64,000 bases of DNA from Caprella mutica (taxonomy: Eukaryota > Arthropoda > Malacostraca > Amphipoda > Caprellidae). Positions within the stretch are counted from its first letter, which is position 1, and every line of letters starts with the position of its first letter. The notes under the pieces are model-generated. The model saw nothing but the letters and a program-made list of their open reading frames with translations, ran no database searches and was not told the origin of the DNA. The stretch spans positions 1 through 64,000 of the forward strand of contig CANNZV010002618.1 in assembly GCA_947561585.1 (NCBI GenBank). The letters run 5' to 3'. The position numbers and the translations under genes are program-made. Of the stretch, positions 59,203 to 64,000 are shown piece by piece.

Positions 59203-59727
59203 CCATAAGTATCTAAAAGCTGAGCGGCGCACCACATTACGGCGCACTACAATACGGCGCACCACTGTACTTTCTATTAATGACCTCAATGTGAAAAACT
59301 GTTATGTAGTTTGTTGTATCCGCTAGTTTGTTGTTCTGCACACTTCATGATTGTTTAATGACCTGGCAGGGGGGTTCGGGGGGCGGCACGCCCCCCGATA
59401 CATCTACCTAACGGCTAACTGATAAGTTTTTATTTACATCTCAGACTGAAAGTTTACAATAGTTACCCCATAAAATTATAATTATAGTTTTCTATGATGA
59501 ATTTTATTTTCTATTCCAAATTAAACATCTCCATCAAATACCTAATTAAACTGTGTAGTATAAACATTGGATTCAGGTACCGTCAGGTGTCAGACATAAA
59601 TTTGATACGACAATTTCCTATCAAATTCACTCCATTTATCATTAATCTGTATTCAAATTGCCTATCTAATAGAATGTACAGTGGTGCGCCGTACTGGTGT
59701 GCGCCTCTCAGCTTTTAGATACGTATT
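59203..59727. mobile_element. Foldback-like element, TSD GGTTGAGG, with 15-bp arm repeats
   Basis: The ends read ATAAGTATCTAAAAGCTGAG and the complement of ATACGTATCTAAAAGCTGAG. The left arm then has three tandem CGGCGCACCACAATA-type units and the right arm two in complement. A perfect 8-bp duplication GGTTGAGG (59195-59202, 59728-59735) bounds it, as for hAT-type insertions. The interior includes a solo CCGCTAGTTTGT end (59305-59400). No gene. Confidence 0.93.
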
Positions 59728-59769
59728 GGTTGAGGTAGGCTAATAAAGTTTGCCCTTTCTCACCATTTT

Positions 59770-59950
59770 ACCTACCTACCTGGCAAATTTGTGACAATAA
59801 ATTAGAGCCATTCAAGTGCTAATGCAAGAAATATAGGTATAGCTTTCTCCTATGATGCAATGTTGTTTTGGAAGAATTTAGGTAGGCTTATATGATAATT
59901 TTATTTTTTTATTAATTTGGAGAAAAATTTATTATAAACTTTTTACATGA
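59770..59950. mobile_element. GGAGAGA-family MITE, diverged third copy
   Basis: GGCAAATTTGTGACA, GAGCCATTCAAGTGC, TCTCCTATGATGCAATGTTG and TATATGATAATTTTA follow 25660-25790 in order, but the hairpin half and the ends are missing. Confidence 0.6.
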
Positions 59951-60217
59951 ATTGGTAAATTTGTGCCCCCACCTATTTTCGATATTTTGACACTTAACAT
60001 AGGTAAAAGGAGCCATTTTAAGAAGTTTTTCAAGAATACCATTTGTTGTGGAAATGCTTTGTTTTCGAGATTTAGCGCAATTAAATTTTTGGTAGGAATA
60101 ACATTAAGTTTGTAGAACACGCAAGGCTTTTCCGCCTTTTAGATTTTTGTAACATGAAATATTGGTGCCATCATCTATGAAACCGATAATGTAGTTCAAT
60201 CATGGAAGTAGTTCAAT

Positions 60218-60250
60218 GTATCCGCTAGTTTGTTGTACTGCACACATCAT
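60218..60250 (+). repeat. Solo CCGCTAGTTTGT fragment
   Basis: TATCCGCTAGTTTGTTGTAC followed by TGCACACATCATG matches the terminal 33 bp of the 18328-18760 element. Confidence 0.75.
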
Positions 60251-60254
60251 GTCA

Positions 60255-60500
60255 CCAGTCTGTATTTCATGTTAATTTCCACCGACATGTCGGTGGAATT
60301 TTTTCTCTTTGAAAATAATATATTTGCAAAGTCGGTGGATTTTTAGCTAGCTATTTATTCCTATGTTACCATTAATTTTCGATGGAAAAATGGTTTAAAT
60401 GTTGGTGGATCAGCCAAATTAGTGGAAATTTATGGTGGATTTTTTCAGCTTTTTGAAATAGTCTGTGGGATTTTATGCATCAATTTATCAAATACAGACT
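60255..60500. mobile_element. hAT-like CCAGTCTG MITE, second complete copy
   Basis: It starts CCAGTCTGTATTT, ends AAATACAGACT, and is 246 bp long, almost the length of 26401-26647, which it matches in inverse orientation. It contains the same TCCACCGACATGTCGGTGGA hairpin and ATTCCTATGTTACCATTAAT. The target duplication is not clear. Confidence 0.9.
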
Positions 60501-60600
60501 TGCTGGTCATTTTGGCTTTTTGAGACAGATTTGAAAATCTTGGAGACACATTTGAGTCATTTGACACCTTTACTTTTTGCAGACTGGGTCAAGTTCCTCC

Positions 60601-61145
60601 CCAGTCTGTATTTGGTGCTCTAAAACTCATTGACTTGTCCAAAAGCTGAAAAAATCCACCACCTTATTTGGCTGATCCACCAACATTTTCCTTATTTAGC
60701 CACCAAACATTAATGGTAACTTGAGAATAAATAGCTTAGAATCGATGTTTCAGAGGCTGGAAAATTGTAAGCCAATTTTAAGCCAAAATTTCACACAAAA
60801 TCTGAGTCAAGCCAATTTGGCTCATTTTTTGAAGATTTCAAGCCAAAATTAACATGGGAACTTAAGAATTAATTCAAAATTTAAAGCCAATTAGACATAT
60901 CTGAGATTTGACCATTTCAAATCTAAGCCAATTAATTGGCTTCAACTGACATACTCTTATACATGGGCTAGAATATTATTTAAAAAGAGAAAAATTCCAC
61001 CAACAAGTTGGTGGAATTTTTTCCCCTTTTAAACTAATATTCTGACAAAGTCGGTGGATTTTTAGCCATTAATTTCCGGTGGATAATTTTTTTTTTCAGC
61101 TTTTTGAAAAAGTCAGTAGGATTTTATGCACCAAATACAGACTGG
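60601..61145. mobile_element. hAT-like CCAGTCTG MITE split by a family B element
   Basis: It starts CCAGTCTGTATTTGGTGC and ends AAATACAGACTGG. At 545 bp it is about twice the family length because family B (AAGCCAATT words, about 60740-60965) sits in the middle, next to the ATTAATGGTAAC region. Confidence 0.85.
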
Positions 61146-61584
61146 AATACAGTCTGCCTGTGTCTGGATTCCTCTTATCCAGACAACAAGCAAATATGAT
61201 TATATGTCATGATTCATAAATCCTATAGGCTTACAGCAGATCCTGTGTCACAGACGCCTCTGCCACTCACAACCCAGTTTGAGAAGTATAGCTCAACAGA
61301 CCCAGGATTTTTTACATAAATTGGGATTTTTGCACAGCAAATAAGTGAAATAACATGGGAACATATGAATAAAATATGACTTGGGCGCAGAATTAATCTT
61401 CTAATCATGTTGTACTTTTCAGACTGGTGTGTCACTCACAACTCTTAGCTCTATAGTATCTTGACCCTATAATAACCAACATGCAACATCCATTAGGAAG
61501 AACGTTAGGAGAACTTGATTTTCATCTACTATCATAATGTTTCATACATTTGTATGTAATATTTACAAACTATAGAGTCTGTTA

Positions 61585-64000
61585 TTAACTTTCTTTTCTC
61601 TTGATTTCTATGCAACCTTCGTCCTTTTCCTGGTGATTCCTCAGTTCTTCCTCACTGAATGGAGTTTTCACCGGAAGTAGCGATGATAACCCTTCGGTTA
61701 ATTCCGGGTTCTCCTGTGTCTGTTCTATCTTATTTATTCTACTCACCAATTTTTCTTCCAGTTCCTCCGTTACGTCAGTACAGTTCTCCTCGACTTTAGA
61801 TAACCTAGAGAGGGAGTCTGCAAATAAATTGGACTTACCTGGCAAGTAGAAGAGTTGAATGGCATACTCCTGAGCTAACATAGACCATCTATTTATGCAA
61901 CTATCTTTGGTATTCTTTTTCAGAATACCAAGAAGAGGCATGTGGTCAGTATATACTGACACTGGATAGCTGAGTATGATATTTCTATATGTCTCTAAAG
62001 CAAAAATCAATGCTAGGAACTCGCGCTTAGTTGCGCTATAGTTCCTCTGAGCCGGATTTAAGCTTTTCGAGATATAAGATATGGGGTGGAGGATATTATC
62101 GTATTCTTGCATAAGGCATGAAGCTATCCCCGATAGGCTTGCATCACAATACAAATGGAACGGTTTAGAGTAGTCCGGGATTTTCAAAACCGGACTAGTA
62201 GTGAGCATTTCTTTAAGTTTATCTACTGCTTCACTTTGTTCTTTACCCCATTTAAATTTTACCCCCTTCCGTAGTAAAAGGTACAATGGTTCTGCCTGAT
62301 GGGCGAAACCTCTCACAAAGGTTCTAAAATAGTTACAAGCTCCTAGGAAAGCTTGAACTTCCTTCTTAGAAGTTGGGTATGGCATTGCGTTTAATGATTC
62401 GATTCTAGACTCGTCCATTGTTAACCCATCGGAGCTGACTTTATAGCCCAAGAATTTGATTTCTTTTGCAAAAAATTTGCATTTAGTCAATTTTATTTTG
62501 AGGTTGGCTTCAGACAATTTCTGCAATACTGCCTCAATCCTTTCTAAATGAGTTTCTTTATTTCGTGAATATACGATAATATCATCCATATAAGCAAGTA
62601 CATTACATCCAAGTAAATCGTACAAAACTGAATTGATAACTCGACTGAAAAAAGCTGGACTACTTTGGAGCCCAAAAGGCACTCGGTTAAACTCATATCG
62701 AGTTGAATTTACAGTGAAAGCCGTTTTGTGTCGATCACTTGGTGTTATTAAGCATTGATGAAAGGCCGATGCAAGATCTATTTTTGAAATATATTTGATT
62801 TCATCTAATGACTTTAATAAGTCGTTTATCCTTGGAATAGGATATGTTACAGGTTTCATGACCTGGTTGAGAGCGCGATAGTCAATGCAAGGCCTAATTT
62901 CATTATTAGGTTTGTTTACTATAAGCAAAGGTGCGTTAAATACACTCTTTGATTTAGCGATAACACCTGTATTTAACATATCCTTAATTACCTCATTTAA
63001 CTGACCTTGTTTGGAGTGCGGTATGGGATAAGGACTCCGGTTGACCACCACGTCATCCTTCAAGTCTATATCCAAGGTGTCACCTGTAAAAACTCCTAAC
63101 TTTTCACCCTTTTTCCAACCTACCTGTCTGTACTTTTTCAGGAGATCTAGTATCTTATCCTTCATGCTGTCATCTTCACATATTATATCCTTTTCTTCCA
63201 AGGGTTCAAGTTCCTCTTCTCTTAGTTTTTCCCTTGGGTCTTCTTTGTTGTCTAACGTTACGGCATTTATCCTTTGTTCATTAAACACACTTCCAGTAGA
63301 AATCTTCGTTCCCTGGGTCAATACAATGTTATCGTCACTTATATTTATGCAATTAATGGTTATTCTCCCCTTGCATACTCGTGCAAGTGTATTGGGAATT
63401 AATATCTTTTCCTTTAGTCGCGAGCTATGGATTAATATCTCTTCACCATCTTGTGCTCCTGCAATTTTCATATTGCACATGTTAATTGCATTTCTTTGGA
63501 CCTCAATGTCCTCTATTATGTGTAAGTTGAAGTGTCCTTCATCTTCACATTCCTTTGTGACTATTTTATCCACATTTATTTCCTTCTTTTTATTCCCATT
63601 CGTACATTTGGGATAATTATGAAGGTTTTCGTTTATTATCATCATTTTCAGCTGGTCCATTCCTTTTGAGACCTTACAGTTTTCTGTTTCATTTTCCATG
63701 AAACTTATCTTACCTTCTGGTAAGTTTATATGAGCTCTCCTCAATATATTCATTCCAATCAGAATATCCATTCGCAACGCACTGGTATTGCTAAATATCA
63801 GTACATTTTCATGAAACTTACCTCGTGGATTTACGATTTCCACTGTAGTTTCTCCCACAATAGGGATAACGTTGTTGCTAGCATCTCTTACCTCCTTTTT
63901 ATAAATTCTAACCATGTGTTTATCCGTCAGTATTCGTTCTGACATCAGACTAATTGACGCTCCAGTGTCAACTAATCCCTTATATTTGGATTGTCCTATT
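61585..64000 (-). CDS. Ty3/gypsy retrotransposon pol (protease, reverse transcriptase, RNase H), partial
   Basis: The frame is open from the right edge of the window (5' end missing) to a stop at 61585, over 800 codons without interruption. In order: aspartic protease LVDTGAS (about 63975-63955), reverse transcriptase with RPCIDYRALNQ, KIDLASAFHQ and YMDDIIVYS (about 62570-62595), the thumb and connection, then RNase H with YCDAS, TKREFLALIFALE and YTDHMPLL, ending near ADSLSRL. The integrase expected after RNase H in this family is absent: the frame ends about 80 residues past RNase H, and none is seen in 61146-61584. The 3' side, including any LTR, is probably lost. The intact frame suggests recent insertion. 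Confidence 0.93.
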   Translation of the reverse strand, partial: IGQSKYKGLVDTGASISLMSERILTDKHMVRIYKKEVRDASNNVIPIVGETTVEIVNPRGKFHENVLIFSNTSALRMDILIGMNILRRAHINLPEGKISFMENETENCKVSKGMDQLKMMIINENLHNYPKCTNGNKKKEINVDKIVTKECEDEGHFNLHIIEDIEVQRNAINMCNMKIAGAQDGEEILIHSSRLKEKILIPNTLARVCKGRITINCINISDDNIVLTQGTKISTGSVFNEQRINAVTLDNKEDPREKLREEELEPLEEKDIICEDDSMKDKILDLLKKYRQVGWKKGEKLGVFTGDTLDIDLKDDVVVNRSPYPIPHSKQGQLNEVIKDMLNTGVIAKSKSVFNAPLLIVNKPNNEIRPCIDYRALNQVMKPVTYPIPRINDLLKSLDEIKYISKIDLASAFHQCLITPSDRHKTAFTVNSTRYEFNRVPFGLQSSPAFFSRVINSVLYDLLGCNVLAYMDDIIVYSRNKETHLERIEAVLQKLSEANLKIKLTKCKFFAKEIKFLGYKVSSDGLTMDESRIESLNAMPYPTSKKEVQAFLGACNYFRTFVRGFAHQAEPLYLLLRKGVKFKWGKEQSEAVDKLKEMLTTSPVLKIPDYSKPFHLYCDASLSGIASCLMQEYDNILHPISYISKSLNPAQRNYSATKREFLALIFALETYRNIILSYPVSVYTDHMPLLGILKKNTKDSCINRWSMLAQEYAIQLFYLPGKSNLFADSLSRLSKVEENCTDVTEELEEKLVSRINKIEQTQENPELTEGLSSLLPVKTPFSEEELRNHQEKDEGCIEIKRKES

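Noticed and set aside
63041..63616. 191-codon plus-strand frame
   Set aside because: Antisense shadow of the gypsy pol frame.

Overview
The window is AT-rich, intron-containing animal DNA, most likely from an arthropod or another invertebrate. The evidence is spliced genes with GT-AG introns, a PAR-type bZIP factor, a SETD9 orthologue, Ty3/gypsy, non-LTR and Tc1/mariner elements, many small inverted-repeat elements and unusually many minisatellites. The species cannot be fixed from the sequence.

Three cellular genes are supported. (1) 20488-23899, minus: an ER membrane protein with two thioredoxin-like domains and a C-terminal KKNN retrieval signal, five exons, 312 aa. (2) 32351-34878, plus: SETD9, seven exons, 279 aa. 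(3) 37410-52072, minus: a PAR-domain bZIP factor of the HLF/TEF/DBP group, six solid exons plus a proposed tiny first coding exon 9.6 kb upstream, beside a promoter-like cluster of CRE, E-box and CCAAT motifs. SETD9 and the bZIP gene are tail to tail. No shared pathway is evident.

Layout: 1-1690 is a 24-bp minisatellite with higher-order structure. 1.7-11 kb is gene-poor, with short in-frame minisatellites and inverted-repeat elements. 11.1-12.1 kb is a 22/23-bp array. 12.3-15 kb is a decayed non-LTR retrotransposon cut by a mariner-like element and a MITE. 15.2-16.8 kb is a 19-bp array between two direct repeats. 18-20 kb is interspersed repeats, followed by the thioredoxin gene. 24.3-29.8 kb is a deep nest of hAT-like elements, several with perfect 8-bp target duplications. 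30.9-31.8 kb is another inverted-repeat element, followed by SETD9 and the bZIP gene. The bZIP first intron holds two mariner copies and several MITEs. 53.5-55.6 kb is a 22-bp array of about 95 units. 55.7-57.6 kb is a MITE split by a mariner. 57.8-59.7 kb has an 18-bp array interrupted by a foldback-like element, and a second foldback-like element. 60.2-61.1 kb repeats the hAT-like families of 24-27 kb. 61.6-64.0 kb is an open gypsy pol frame running off the end.

The main unusual signal is that about a dozen unrelated short elements each carry their own 7-12 bp word, iterated in both orientations through their arms, and several of these have clean 8-bp target duplications.
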